Assembly (NCBI GenBank): GCA_905235505.1
Contig: CAJOMJ010000031.1
Coordinates: forward strand, 1-64,000
From: Paludibacteraceae bacterium
GTDB taxonomy: Bacteria > Bacteroidota > Bacteroidia > Bacteroidales > Paludibacteraceae
Length of the DNA: 64,000 nt
Direction: 5' to 3'
The position numbers were made by a program, and so were the translations under genes. The notes under the pieces are model-generated. The model searched no databases, was not told where the DNA came from, and worked only from the letters and a program-made list of their open reading frames with translations. How positions within the stretch are numbered: position 1 is the first letter of the stretch; every line of letters starts with the position of its first letter. Shown in pieces: positions 37,391-45,860 of this stretch.

Positions 37391-37634
37391 ATTGTATTGA
37401 GTGTTTTGGCGAGGTTGGTGGAGGGGTTACAGCCTGTGAGAGAGGCATAAATCTCGAGTGCGGAGCTAATCATACAGCCTTCTGCAAGCGCTTTGCCTCA
37501 CGCGGAGAGAGCAATTGTGGCAGAAAAAGCCAATTAGAACATATTGAACATAAAAGTGGAATAAACATAGATGACTGACAGCAAAAAAACAGGACAAATA
37601 TATGAAGGGTATGCTTATCAGGCTTTTATCAATC
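37391..37634. other. Gene-free stretch after the hipA remnant
   Basis: No convincing frame is present. On the minus strand it lies where the rest of hipA would be expected, but nothing resembles the HipA kinase domain. The region marks the boundary between the GC-richer left part and the AT-richer PUL. Confidence 0.5.
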
Positions 37635-37913
37635 TTAGCAACAAAGCAATAGCAAGCCCATTTGGTCGAGTTGGGAGATATCGTTATTGCGCAATGCCAC
37701 ATCCAACAGCCAACCTTCCGGTATCAAACCACCAAAAAACGGATGAAGGATATTATTGTCATATGATTGTTCGCGAAGAGGCAAAGTTAAACTTACAGGT
37801 TCTGCATCTGCCTTTTCCAAATAGCGGCTATCATACGTAAAACGATATCTCGTCTCTGTTTCCTCTAAACGTCCTACCAAAAGGTCACGGACATAGATGT
37901 CAGCTTTGCGCAT
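37635..37913 (-). pseudogene. HipA N-terminal domain protein, truncated
   Basis: The 92-residue frame MRKADIYVRDLLVGRLEETE ... PVSLTLPLR ... HPFFGGLIPEGWLLDVALRN ... MGLLLLCC is clearly the HipA N-terminal domain (PVSLTLPL and FF-GLIPEGWLL are diagnostic). In Bacteroidales this domain is usually a stand-alone protein of about 105-110 residues ending after a CCxxCIGAV-like segment, followed by a separate HipA kinase gene. Here the frame stops right after LLLLCC and no kinase gene follows, so the toxin module is incomplete. The start overlaps the end of the HTH gene by 14 bp, as in intact hipBA-like pairs. Confidence 0.7.
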
Positions 37914-38100
37914 GGTTCTTGGGCTGAGCGGTTAAACAATAGTTAAACAGGTTGAGCAGTTGATTGACCGTATCCATACGAGCAGTCGTTTTGCCTTGTT
38001 CCAATTCCCGAAGGAATGCCAAACTTACTCCCGCTTTACGGGCAGCCTCCTCTTGCGTTAAGCCATACTGCTTTCGCAAGGTTTTGACAGTGTTTGCTAT
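37900..38100 (-). pseudogene. HipB-like XRE-family HTH antitoxin with lost start codon
   Basis: A 66-codon frame reads (ATA)-ANTVKTLRKQYGLTQEEAA, then RKAGVSLAFLRELEQGKTTA, a typical XRE helix-turn-helix of the HipB-like type. The expected initiation codon is ATA, preceded directly by an in-frame TAA. The homologous remnant near 62.45 kb has ATG at the same place (ATGGCAAAC versus ATAGCAAAC). A weak TTG at codon 8 is the only conventional alternative and would remove the first helix. It is probably not translated efficiently. It overlaps the hipA-N frame downstream. Confidence 0.65.
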
Positions 38101-38190
38101 TTACGTTCTCATAATATTATATATTATAGTAGATAATCTTATCTGCCATCTTGATTATACTTACGATAGTATATAAATTCATGCATTTAT
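38086..38190 (-). repeat. Direct repeat L: hipB 5' region homologous to 62441-62545
   Basis: About 100 bp covering the first hipB codons, the leader and the TATACT-N6-AGTATA operator align with 62441-62545 in the same orientation. By eye identity is about 70%, with blocks such as AGTGTTTGC, ATATATTAT, GTAGATA and ATTATACTTAC. Confidence 0.65.
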
Positions 38191-38214
38191 TTTTGATTTA
38201 TATACTACGGTAGT
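38156..38214 (-). promoter_or_regulatory. Two candidate HipB operators
   Basis: TATACT-TACGAT-AGTATA (38156-38173) and ACTACGGTAGT (38204-38214) are inverted repeats between the promoter and the HTH gene, where an autorepressor would bind. The first recurs as TATACT-TACAAG-AGTATA at 62514-62531. Confidence 0.55.
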
Positions 38215-38227
38215 TAAAAACATATCG

Positions 38228-38258
38228 CAAAGGTACTTCTTTTTATCAAAACCCACAA
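38228..38258 (-). promoter_or_regulatory. Promoter of the hipB-like remnant
   Basis: Minus-strand TACCTTTG (38235-38228) with TTG (38258-38256) 20 bp upstream, the same architecture as the fimbrial promoter. Confidence 0.65.
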
Positions 38259-38285
38259 GTGTTCTGCCATTTTTTAATACTATAT

Positions 38286-38320
38286 AACCTATTGGCAGAA
38301 TTAAACCTGCCAACGGGGTT
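38286..38320 (-). terminator. Possible terminator hairpin of the PUL operon
   Basis: TTGGCAG (38292-38298) and CTGCCAA (38307-38313), extended by AACC/GGTT past small internal loops, lie directly after the stop of the last PUL gene. The sequence following on the minus strand is AT-rich but has no clean T run. Confidence 0.4.
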
Positions 38321-38323
38321 ACT

Positions 38324-39721
38324 TTACCATTTGTCATTACGAAATGGATATACCGGCATGCCATTTGTACAAAAAAGTGATGGGATAGCGTAATCTTTGA
38401 AACAATAGCGTACGGCTACTGGATGTTTAACGTATGCACTTCGTACTACAAGGTTCGTTTTTGTTCTAATGGCAGTAGCTGGATAAAACACTCTGTTTTC
38501 TCCAGCTATTTCAAATCCCGTAACTGGTTGTCGAAGTAGTGCAATTCTTTCTATAGAACAGTTAAAAGTGATAATGCATGAATCACCCGTTATAGTCATA
38601 TTTCGATAATATGGGACATCAATATCAAGTCCATTATATCCGTATGTGTTACAGAGCGTAAAATAGGCCAATCTCTCTCCCACTTCGCGCTTCTTTGTAG
38701 GATGCAGGTTGAGGGAATCTCCCATATCAAACATTGGAATTAGCCAGACATTTGGCAGTTGTTTCGACATATCAAATTGTACCTCGCGAAGGTAACCGCA
38801 ATTATATATTGTATCAGGATATTCATAAGGAGGTATCTCCACTGTATAAAATGGCAAGTCCTCAACATGCCAATCACCACGCCATTGCTGACATAACTGT
38901 GGAAACAGACGGCGATACAAATCAGGAGTTTTGCGTCCTGATTCTCCTTGATACCACCATACTCCACGGATACTATAACCTGCTATCGGATAAATCATAC
39001 CACGATATATACCACATGGGTTACGGTTTTTCGGATTATTTTCTTTTCCTATTTGTGGGATAATCAGTTCTGGTGCCACTTCCCGTACTCGTTCAGGACC
39101 AATCCACGCTTCAATAGTTGAACCAGCCCAACTAGAATGAATAACGCCTATTGGAATATTCAGGCTTTTGTACAACTGAATGGCAGCATAGTATGCAACA
39201 GCGGAAAAAGAACCTGTCGTTTGCTGACTTGCCTGTTGCCAACGACCAATACAATCATCCTGCTTTGTTACGCTTGAAACATGTTTCTGAGAAAAAAAAC
39301 GAATATAAGGATTATTAGAGTTGGCAATAGCATCCAGTGATCCATCTGCCATTGCAACTCGAAACTGCATATTGGATTGTCCGGATGCCAACCAAACCTC
39401 CCCTACCAAAACATGACTATAAGTCCTGACTTCGTCTTTGGCAGAGATTCTAATTGTATGTTCCTTAAACGATGCTACCGGTGTTGGTATAGTCAATGAC
39501 CAGACACTATCTGCCTCAACAACAGTAGATTTATATCCCTTGAAGAACGAGGCAGATACCTTAATCATGGTATTAGGTGATGCTTTCCCCCACAAACGTA
39601 CATCAGTCTGTTGCTGAAGTACCATACTATCAGCAAATATAGACGGCAATGTTAGTGATGCTGAAAAACCGATACCGGCCCATATGAAGGCCGGTATCGT
39701 ACATAATATTCTAAGATTCAT
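38324..39721 (-). CDS. Sialate O-acetylesterase-like SGNH hydrolase
   Basis: This 465-residue protein has a signal peptide (IPAFIWAGIGFSAS). SGNH-type motifs are GEVWLASGQSNMQF (catalytic Ser116 in GQSNM), GVIHSSWAGSTIEAWIGPE, GVWWYQGES, and LHPTKKREVGERLA with the catalytic His. In most relatives the residue two before that His is Asp (DIHP); here it is Asn (NLHP). The family removes acetyl groups from sialic acids or plant polysaccharides. As the last gene of the PUL, its start shares one base with the preceding stop (TAATG). It probably deacetylates the PUL substrate so that other enzymes can act. Confidence 0.88.
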   Translation of the reverse strand: MNLRILCTIPAFIWAGIGFSASLTLPSIFADSMVLQQQTDVRLWGKASPNTMIKVSASFFKGYKSTVVEADSVWSLTIPTPVASFKEHTIRISAKDEVRTYSHVLVGEVWLASGQSNMQFRVAMADGSLDAIANSNNPYIRFFSQKHVSSVTKQDDCIGRWQQASQQTTGSFSAVAYYAAIQLYKSLNIPIGVIHSSWAGSTIEAWIGPERVREVAPELIIPQIGKENNPKNRNPCGIYRGMIYPIAGYSIRGVWWYQGESGRKTPDLYRRLFPQLCQQWRGDWHVEDLPFYTVEIPPYEYPDTIYNCGYLREVQFDMSKQLPNVWLIPMFDMGDSLNLHPTKKREVGERLAYFTLCNTYGYNGLDIDVPYYRNMTITGDSCIITFNCSIERIALLRQPVTGFEIAGENRVFYPATAIRTKTNLVVRSAYVKHPVAVRYCFKDYAIPSLFCTNGMPVYPFRNDKW

Positions 39722-40494
39722 TATTGAATACGTATAATGTAATAGTTAACGGGTAATTGAGGATTGTAATGAGTATCATTAACCACCTCTTCAGCGACTA
39801 CCTGTACTAACAAATCATATACGGTCACACGTTGACCCGGAGTTATATTGGGAATGTTAACTGTCCCATATTGTTTATATATAACAGAATTAGAGGTACG
39901 CGACTCAATTACTGATGTCGTTACACCTCCTTCCTTTTTAGCTAAATAAAGATACGGTCGTTGACCTGATGTTCCTTTATAACTCTGTGATTTCAAGAGA
40001 GGCTTTCCATTAGTAAGATTACGCATTTCAACTCGAAAACCTATTACTGAATCCTCTTCTGCCAATGTATTAAAAAGTGGCATAACGTCAAAGGAAACAA
40101 ACTTTCCTTGACAAGCGTCCTTATAAGTAACAACTGAATCACACAGAATACCTGGAACAGCATGTGCAACCGAGTATACAGGATTTATTCCGTTTGCTAT
40201 ATAATGATCCATACCATACACTACAAGTGCAAATAGAGAATCTATATCCACAGACGATATATAAAGGTTAAAAATAGCCGTATCAGGCTTGAAGGTTAAT
40301 TCGGAAATATTAAAATCTGAAATAATATCCCTACAATAGCCCGAATCAGATTTTAATTCTGTACCTGCATTGCCGACATACTTGTCACCCTGCTCTTTGG
40401 TAAAACTACCATAGTTGGAATTAATTGTCATATTCTCAGCCATTACAGCGACTGACATTCCAACGCAAATAAAAAGAATAAATAAGTTTCTCAT
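39721..40494 (-). CDS. Small secreted PUL protein with DNRLRE-like domain and T9SS-like tail
   Basis: The 257 residues start with a signal peptide (MRNLFILFICVGMSVAVMA). The middle (FNISELTFKPDTAIFNLYIS ... FVSFDVMPLFNTL ... GFRVEMRN) resembles the beta-sandwich DNRLRE/CBM96-type domain also seen in the neighbouring larger proteins. The C-terminus, NIPNITPGQRVTVYDLLVQV followed by LPVNYYIIRIQ, looks like a type A T9SS sorting domain. It is probably a surface glycan-binding or accessory protein. It lies 42 bp after the upstream gene and overlaps the esterase start by 1 bp. Confidence 0.65.
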   Translation of the reverse strand: MRNLFILFICVGMSVAVMAENMTINSNYGSFTKEQGDKYVGNAGTELKSDSGYCRDIISDFNISELTFKPDTAIFNLYISSVDIDSLFALVVYGMDHYIANGINPVYSVAHAVPGILCDSVVTYKDACQGKFVSFDVMPLFNTLAEEDSVIGFRVEMRNLTNGKPLLKSQSYKGTSGQRPYLYLAKKEGGVTTSVIESRTSNSVIYKQYGTVNIPNITPGQRVTVYDLLVQVVAEEVVNDTHYNPQLPVNYYIIRIQ

Positions 40495-40536
40495 AAATTT
40501 AATATTTTAAAAGTTAAACATAAAGTTTTTGTGATG

Positions 40537-41880
40537 TTATTTAATAATCAAAGGTGCGCATACGCTTTCACCTAAATGATTTTTGAGGATTAAATATACA
40601 ATCCCATTGTAATCAGGAAGATTGAAACTATTATTTTCAACACGACCTTTATTGATCAGATTACCTATGGGTGATACAATTTGAACCTCACACCCGTTAT
40701 AATTACCAGATATATACACTTTTCCCGAAGCCGGATTTGGATATATATATAACATATTGTCTTCATTAGAGGTTCTTATTTCATCAATTGATGTGGGTAC
40801 ATAAGGATCCATAGCAAGATATGGGAATTGTGATTCAATCTCGAGAGAGTCCGGAACATACTGACGCCATGTAAGTAGCGATGCTGTATTTCCACCTGTT
40901 AGTTTTACACACAGGTCTACTACACCCGCACCCGAACGCAGTTCCTTATTGATAAACTTATGAAGATCCCAATTAACACGCACACCATAGAATCCTGGAT
41001 TGGGAGCATTGATTGTTCCTATGGGCTTAAGATTCGCTTCACTCGGAGCATTGACAAAGGTAAGACTCCAAAGAGGATCCGGCATACCGGATTTCACCTG
41101 ATATAGTGTCAGTTGCGTAGCATCTCCTTGATCATTACTCAAGATGAACATTGAGAAAGTGGCAACATCTATAGAGTCTTTCGGGTCATACTCAGAAATA
41201 TCAAAGCGGAAATATGCATCACGTTGGAATGTCGCATGTTTCTTGATATATCCAGTAGGCTTGTCATAAAATGTTAGTTCCGGTTGATTGCCATCAGCAT
41301 ACGTGTCAAAAGTCGGATAAATATTTCTTGCTTCTGGAGATTTTACCTTGACAGTATTTTGTCCGGTAGCAATACCCTTACTATTGTTACCATCAATCAC
41401 AGATACAAGAGAATATTTGGTTGTAACTATCGGATTCACAGCAATCTCGTAAGTGTTTGTTGTTATATCAGTTATTGTATGTTCCTCGTTACCTTCTTTG
41501 TAAGTGATTGTCCATGGTGCTACTCCGCTCAGTGTAATTCTCAGAATAGCAGTTTCTCCTGCACCTATATAATGAAGATCATTGTCCAATATGGCAAATG
41601 ATTCACGCGGGAGGATACCATCAAATGACGGACTAAGCATCACCTTTTCACAAATAAAATCCCCTTTGCCTCCTATTTGAATGGCTGATATTTCCGATGC
41701 ATCTATTTCGGATTTGTAGTTTAAATCCCATCCGGAACCCATAGCAGTGTGACCATATTCACCTTCAATGTTAGGATAGAAATACGGTTGTATTTTCTCT
41801 TCCTGAATTGGGAATAATGCTACTGACACATAGTCGTCAGCATCTTTATGTGTTTCCACACGACCGGCAAGCAGATACAT
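40537..41880 (-). pseudogene. 3' part of a frameshifted PUL surface protein, with T9SS sorting signal
   Basis: A 447-codon frame from ATG 41880. The frame is in fact open further upstream to at least 42131 (reading IALDENINTSSDNIFYFSAI), with no start codon or signal peptide there. It contains an Ig-like segment (GVAPWTITYKEG, TKYSLVSVIDGN), a DNRLRE-like domain (DTYADGNQ ... RDAYFRFDISEYDPKDSI) and a C-terminal T9SS signal (YIYPNPASGKVYIS ... GIVYLILKN). It belongs in the -1 frame to the ORF ending at 42126. Adding one A to the A6 run at 42132-42137 joins both into a 1222-residue protein. Alone it would not be exported. Confidence 0.7.
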
Positions 41881-42125
41881 CTGACCATCATCATAATAAC
41901 TTAGTTTCTTATTAGTCGGCTTAGCGGATATAGTAGATGCATAATATAGGCGATTACTACCGAAACCTGTTCTTATTGTATTGGCGGCATCTACGGCTGT
42001 ACCGACTATTACTTGTCCATCTTCGTTAAGTAATGATATAGTAAACTCAGAATCTGTTTCCTTTGCAAAGATAGCAGAGAAGTAGAATATATTGTCTGAG
42101 GAGGTATTGATATTTTCATCAAGAG

Positions 42126-44204
42126 CTATTGTTTTTTGCTCGATAGACCACCCAATGTTTCATCGCATGCAGGATCGGCCATATCGGCTGATCTACGATA
42201 AAAACGAATATAATCTACAGCTGCCGTATTATTTATATCTGCTGCATCAAACGTTGACAAATCAATATTTAGCCCTACTTGTAAAGCCATTTTGTCACCT
42301 GCGTACCCTCCATAATAGTGCCAATCTTCCTGTTCGTAATAACCATAAGCATTTTGAGCGACATCCTGATATGCCGAACCGGGAGCAGTAAGAACAGATA
42401 TAAGATTACTTTCCTCAAAACCTGACATATTAGCAGCTTCTTTTACTATTTCTCCATTTATAAAATAACGAACATTACGGGCTGTAATTTCTACACCTAA
42501 TATTATATAGTCGTCCAGATGACGATTGTTGACAGAATCGACCATTACGTAATTGGTCTTCGTAGGATCTATTTCAAAAATATAATACGTGGTTTTCCAG
42601 TCCGTAAGGGAGTAGTGAAAATCATAGATATTATCACCTTTATATGTTACCTTGGGAAATGTCATCCCATAACGTTGTTGATATTTGGAGCTCAAATGTG
42701 TGTCGTATGTCTGAGCACTGAAGGTAAGGTCGGTGTTGTTTACTTTCATTGGTCTTACACGCATCTCCATGTACATATCTGTTTCTGTTGGCATCGCAGA
42801 TACTAATTGTATTTGAGATGTAGAGTACGAAGAACCTGATTGTTTTACTCCAAGTAAAATCTCTTCTCCGTTCATACTCACATCGCCGTTCTTTACAGAC
42901 CACATTTGTGTGTTAAGTTCATCCGTCCCAAACTCATCTCCTTTGTAAAGCACCCAGTCATCGGCTCCGCTATTGAGCATTGGTTTAGGAGCTGGAAGAA
43001 TGGTAACAACAGCAGTTCCAATTGTTTGAATTGTCGTGTTATTTGCATCCGATGCCAATACGAGTGAATATGTCGTGGTTGCTGTAGGACTAATAGGTAT
43101 CAGTATTTCATTCTTCATGATGCTTGTCCCAGAATATTGGTTACCATCTGTACCTGAAATAGTATATGAAAACGGAGCTACACCAGAAAAGTTGACTTTA
43201 AGATTGACTTGCGTCCCTTGATAGGTTTTGTTGTTACCTGATAAAAAGGCTTGGGGTTGGATTACATCGTATATTGCAATACCATCAACTGAAAGTTCTT
43301 TCTCCTTGTCATAAGCACTTATGAGAGTATATGTGGTATTCTCTGTCGGTTGTACCTCGAAGGAATATTCATACATTTGAATATCTTTGCATTCGAATGT
43401 ATTTTTGCCGTCTGTATATAAAAACTTAAACGGAGGAACACCATTGGTGGGAAAATACACATGAACTGTATCTTTCTCACCTGCAAAAATCTTGCGCCCG
43501 GAGCTGATTGATACAATTGGTTTCTCTTCGAATAAAAATAATCCGGGACGGAAAGAATTATTGCCTTCGGAAGAATAGAAAAATACAGAGCAATCTACTT
43601 TATAATCAGCATTTGAACCTAATAGGAAATATATTTTCTCATTTGTATTGATATGCTTGTTTACATACTCTGTTATATCAAGGAATTTATAAGTCATAGA
43701 GTCGTTCTTGTCGATTTCAATTTCCCCTACCAATTCCATATCAGTTTCTTTATATACCAATGGATATGTACCTGTATATGAGAACCCATCTCCTGCAGGA
43801 TCTCCATCAGGTGAACCATAGAAAATACTCCAACATGTTGGAGTCTGTATTGCCCGTTTTATAGCATAAACAGCCAACGGATAGGTCGTGATTGCAGATT
43901 TTTTCCAAAAATCATCACTGGTATTATAAGCGTAGGGAACCAACCCCAGTAACACTTTTTCGCGCATAGAGGACGCTTCGCTCATGTCGAAGCCAACAAT
44001 ACTCTGACGCCAATAATTCATTTTGTTGCAAACTTTAAGAAAACCATCAGTCTCTTTCATTGACGTTTTTTGAGAATAATCAATAAATGTGTCAAAAAAC
44101 GCACCCAGAGTGTCTTTTGCAACTGTAGCATCTGCCTTTTCTGCCGAAACAAGGTTACCTACTCCATAAAGGAGAATAGAAATAATAAATAATGTTCGTT
44201 TCAT
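42126..44204 (-). CDS. 5' part of a frameshifted multidomain PUL surface protein
   Basis: The 692-codon frame begins with a signal peptide (MKRTLFIISILLYGVGNLVSA). It has a DNRLRE-like domain (~25-220), two Ig-like repeats (each with GVPPF/GVAPF and TTYSL/TTYTL motifs, ~235-425), and a GH16/laminarinase-fold domain (~435-680: VLYKGDEFGTDELNTQMW, YMEMRVRPMK, VDYIRFYRR). The GH16 catalytic ExDxxE pattern is not visible, so it is likely binding rather than hydrolytic. The frame ends AGC AAA AAA CAA TAG; one missing A in that run separates it from its C-terminal half. It lies 45 bp after SusD, where surface glycan-binding proteins or enzymes are expected. Confidence 0.7.
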   Translation of the reverse strand: MKRTLFIISILLYGVGNLVSAEKADATVAKDTLGAFFDTFIDYSQKTSMKETDGFLKVCNKMNYWRQSIVGFDMSEASSMREKVLLGLVPYAYNTSDDFWKKSAITTYPLAVYAIKRAIQTPTCWSIFYGSPDGDPAGDGFSYTGTYPLVYKETDMELVGEIEIDKNDSMTYKFLDITEYVNKHINTNEKIYFLLGSNADYKVDCSVFFYSSEGNNSFRPGLFLFEEKPIVSISSGRKIFAGEKDTVHVYFPTNGVPPFKFLYTDGKNTFECKDIQMYEYSFEVQPTENTTYTLISAYDKEKELSVDGIAIYDVIQPQAFLSGNNKTYQGTQVNLKVNFSGVAPFSYTISGTDGNQYSGTSIMKNEILIPISPTATTTYSLVLASDANNTTIQTIGTAVVTILPAPKPMLNSGADDWVLYKGDEFGTDELNTQMWSVKNGDVSMNGEEILLGVKQSGSSYSTSQIQLVSAMPTETDMYMEMRVRPMKVNNTDLTFSAQTYDTHLSSKYQQRYGMTFPKVTYKGDNIYDFHYSLTDWKTTYYIFEIDPTKTNYVMVDSVNNRHLDDYIILGVEITARNVRYFINGEIVKEAANMSGFEESNLISVLTAPGSAYQDVAQNAYGYYEQEDWHYYGGYAGDKMALQVGLNIDLSTFDAADINNTAAVDYIRFYRRSADMADPACDETLGGLSSKKQ

Positions 44205-44249
44205 ATTGGTAAAATTTTAAGTTTAAGTATCTATTAAGAATTATTCATC

Positions 44250-45827
44250 TTAATATCCTGGATTTTGTTGTCCGCCAATAGCGGTATTCGCATCCATTTC
44301 AGATTGAGGTATCGGCCATAGATAGTGATGGGGGAGAAACATACGATTGTCATCAATAATGTATTTTTCCCATACACCTCCTTCATATGCTGCAGGATCA
44401 TATCCGTACGCAGGCTCGTTCAAAACATCTTCTGCTATACGCCAACGTCGGAGATCATCATAACGAGTATTTTCAAAAGCCAACTCGCAACGACGTTCAC
44501 GACGCATTATATCACGCAACTCTTCGCGAGTAGGATTGGCAATTATATCAGTAATGTTAGGCATTCCTGCTCGGTTACGGACATTGTTCAACAGACTTAT
44601 CGCTTCCGTACGTTTAATATCATATAAACTATCTGATTCTATTATACATTCTGCTTGCATAAGAAGAGCATCTGCGTAACGGTACACTATGATGTTAAGC
44701 GTTGAACGTTTGTTAGAATTGGTAATATCTGAATAAACAAGATATTTTTTTACCTTTAAACACGAGTTGTAATATGTTTTGTCCTTGGCCACTGGTTTAT
44801 ATACTTTATCTCCCCAATTGTCCATAGGTCGTGTTAGTGTCACTTCCATTCGGTTGTCACGATTTTTGAACATGTCTCCAAACTTGCGAGGAGGAAACTC
44901 TGGCGGAGTACCGCGCAACTCATAATAGTCTTCTGCCAAAGAAACGGTTGGAATATAACCACCAGACCATTCTTTTATGTAAGAATAGAAAGAATAAGAA
45001 GAATTGCTATTCGAGGGATTAGAATATTGAATGTCAAAGATGACTTCAGCATTATTTTCGTTTTGAGGATCAAAAATGGCCGAATAATCAGTAAGTAGTT
45101 GGTATTTGCCTTGTTCATCCAAGGCCTTCAAAGCTGAATACGCTTCCTCATATCGTTTATTATAGAGAAGTACTCGTGCTTTTAACACCAAGGCGGCCCC
45201 ACTCGTCGCACGACCTTTATAATTGACAGGAGCATCATCATTAAGGCACTCAATAGCACGGTTTACATCGGTTAATATAAACTCCAGCGTCTCTTCAGCT
45301 GTGCTACGAGGTAAATTATATTCCCTTAAACTCTCCTTCGGTTCATCTATCAATGGTACTCCGCCAAAGTAATTAAGAAGGTCAGCATAGAAATATGCTC
45401 TAAGGAAGCGAGCCTCACCTTCATATTGCAATCTGTGAGCATCAGAAATAATAATATCAGGACGATTCTGCAGGTTGTAAATAACCAGATTGGCACGGGC
45501 AATACCTTGATAATCTTTTGTCCATTTTTCTTCAACGTATGAAGTTGATGGATTTAAAGCTCCTTTGGTAAAGGCAAGCCATTCCGAACCACTTGCTGAT
45601 GAATAGACACAATTGTCACTGATAACTTCAGGGTTTAATATAAAAGAGGCTCCTCCCTGAGTGGTTAATACTTGATATATGCCATTTACCGCTTTTTCAA
45701 CTTCTGCAGCAGTGTTATAGTAAGTCGTTGGAGACAAACTATCTTGTGGAGTCAGTTCAAGAAAATCACTGCATGCTGTCAGCATTATCAATGATATGGA
45801 CAATAAAAATATATAATATTTCTTCAT
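44250..45827 (-). CDS. susD: SusD/RagB-family surface glycan-binding lipoprotein
   Basis: The 525-residue lipoprotein has lipobox LTAC (Cys19) followed by SDFLELTPQDSLSPTTYYNT, the standard SusD N-terminus. The TPR-rich fold and the C-terminal signature NNVRNRAGMPNI ... LRDIMRRERRCELAFENTRYDDLRRWR are diagnostic. It forms the lid of the SusC transporter and captures oligosaccharide at the cell surface. It starts 33 bp after susC. The symbol denotes family only; the substrate is unknown. Confidence 0.95.
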   Translation of the reverse strand: MKKYYIFLLSISLIMLTACSDFLELTPQDSLSPTTYYNTAAEVEKAVNGIYQVLTTQGGASFILNPEVISDNCVYSSASGSEWLAFTKGALNPSTSYVEEKWTKDYQGIARANLVIYNLQNRPDIIISDAHRLQYEGEARFLRAYFYADLLNYFGGVPLIDEPKESLREYNLPRSTAEETLEFILTDVNRAIECLNDDAPVNYKGRATSGAALVLKARVLLYNKRYEEAYSALKALDEQGKYQLLTDYSAIFDPQNENNAEVIFDIQYSNPSNSNSSYSFYSYIKEWSGGYIPTVSLAEDYYELRGTPPEFPPRKFGDMFKNRDNRMEVTLTRPMDNWGDKVYKPVAKDKTYYNSCLKVKKYLVYSDITNSNKRSTLNIIVYRYADALLMQAECIIESDSLYDIKRTEAISLLNNVRNRAGMPNITDIIANPTREELRDIMRRERRCELAFENTRYDDLRRWRIAEDVLNEPAYGYDPAAYEGGVWEKYIIDDNRMFLPHHYLWPIPQSEMDANTAIGGQQNPGY

Positions 45828-45860
45828 ATTTATATTGTTTTTATAAGTGTTTTTATAAGT

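Noticed and set aside
37391..37634. HipA kinase domain downstream of the hipA-N remnant
   Set aside because: All three minus-strand frames were read; none shows HipA kinase motifs.
42126..42140. Programmed -1 ribosomal frameshift at the A6 run
   Set aside because: The codons are C AAA AAA C in the reading frame, not the canonical X XXY YYZ heptamer with X = A, and I see no downstream stem. Indel or transcript slippage is simpler.
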